A stretch of DNA of 5,434 nt from an uncultured Bacillaceae bacterium. Its GTDB lineage: Bacteria > Bacillota > Bacilli > Bacillales > Caldibacillaceae. Below the pieces are notes generated by a model that worked only from the letters and a program-made list of their open reading frames with translations, was not told the DNA's origin and did not search any database. The position numbers and the translations under genes were made by a program. Each line of letters starts with the position of its first letter. Within the stretch, counting starts at the first letter, position 1. The stretch is taken from the NCBI GenBank assembly GCA_937983015.1, contig CALKAK010000152.1:1-5434 (forward strand), read 5' to 3'. Shown in pieces: positions 5,301 through 5,434 of the stretch.

Positions 5301-5434
5301 TTACCAGTCATAGGACCACAGAATCGTCCATTCACCATCGACTTTATGACAGAAGACGTCCTGATGGATAGCGAAATCACCGTATTTACCTTTAAACGTC
5401 ATGATTATGGGAATTTTATATACATCCTCTAAAA
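5301..5434 (-). CDS. C-terminal end of an unidentified protein (partial)
   Basis: An open minus-strand frame enters from the right edge and stops at 5303-5301, giving 44 codons including the stop. The peptide is rich in aromatics and alternates beta-like stretches (KIPIIMTFKGKYGDF, then DGEWTILWSYDW at the end). A closing DGEW-I-W pattern is common at the end of NTF2-like/SnoaL-type folds, so this may be such a domain, but that is a guess from a short fragment. It lacks the start, so function and length are unknown. Its stop is 8 bp from the convergent coaW stop, leaving no room for a normal terminator; only a weak 6-bp hairpin (ATGACT 5285-5290, AGTCAT 5306-5311) without a T tract spans both stops. 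Confidence 0.6.
   Translation of the reverse strand, partial: LEDVYKIPIIMTFKGKYGDFAIHQDVFCHKVDGEWTILWSYDW

Noticed and set aside
1..5434. Mobile element, phage, CRISPR array, or a new defence system
   Set aside because: There are no transposase or integrase genes, no direct-repeat arrays and no nuclease or toxin-antitoxin pairs. The recognised genes are typical Bacillaceae chromosomal genes.

Overview
The window looks like chromosome of a low-to-mid GC Firmicute of the family Bacillaceae. Evidence is the strong purine-rich ribosome binding sites, frequent GTG/TTG starts, sigma-A-type promoters, and a ccdA - single-domain response regulator - DUF2621 (YneK-like) cluster that recalls the ccdA-yneI-yneJ-yneK region of Bacillus subtilis. 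No mobile element, CRISPR array, rRNA or tRNA was seen. The species cannot be named from the sequence alone.

Layout. Bases 1-2386 hold the end of one ABC exporter half-transporter (YheI-like, 5' truncated by the window) and, 1 bp after it, a complete second half-transporter (YheH-like). Their ATP-site motifs are complementary, as in heterodimeric multidrug exporters. A 104-bp gap with a candidate promoter leads to ccdA (2491-3195), a six-helix membrane thiol-disulfide carrier used in cytochrome c maturation. A 120-residue CheY-like response regulator (3225-3587, YneI-like) follows. A clear hairpin at 3590-3620 ends this operon and also serves the convergent gene, a DUF2621/YneK-like membrane-anchored protein (3619-4047, minus strand) with its own good sigma-A promoter. 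The ccdC (yneJ) gene expected between the regulator and yneK is not present.

A 444-bp gene-poor stretch (4048-4491) separates yneK from the divergent coaW (4492-5292), a type II (staphylococcal-type) pantothenate kinase catalysing the first step of coenzyme A synthesis. A candidate coaW promoter at 4372-4399 has a perfect 14-bp palindrome filling its spacer, a possible operator. A minus-strand reading frame (5301-5434), the C-terminal end of an unidentified protein, converges on coaW with only 8 bp between stop codons.

Overall this is mostly conserved core or near-core Bacillaceae content: drug export, cytochrome c thiol chemistry and CoA synthesis. I do not see a new multi-gene system. The points most worth checking are the palindrome in the coaW promoter, the missing ccdC, and the unexplained open frame in the yneK-coaW gap.
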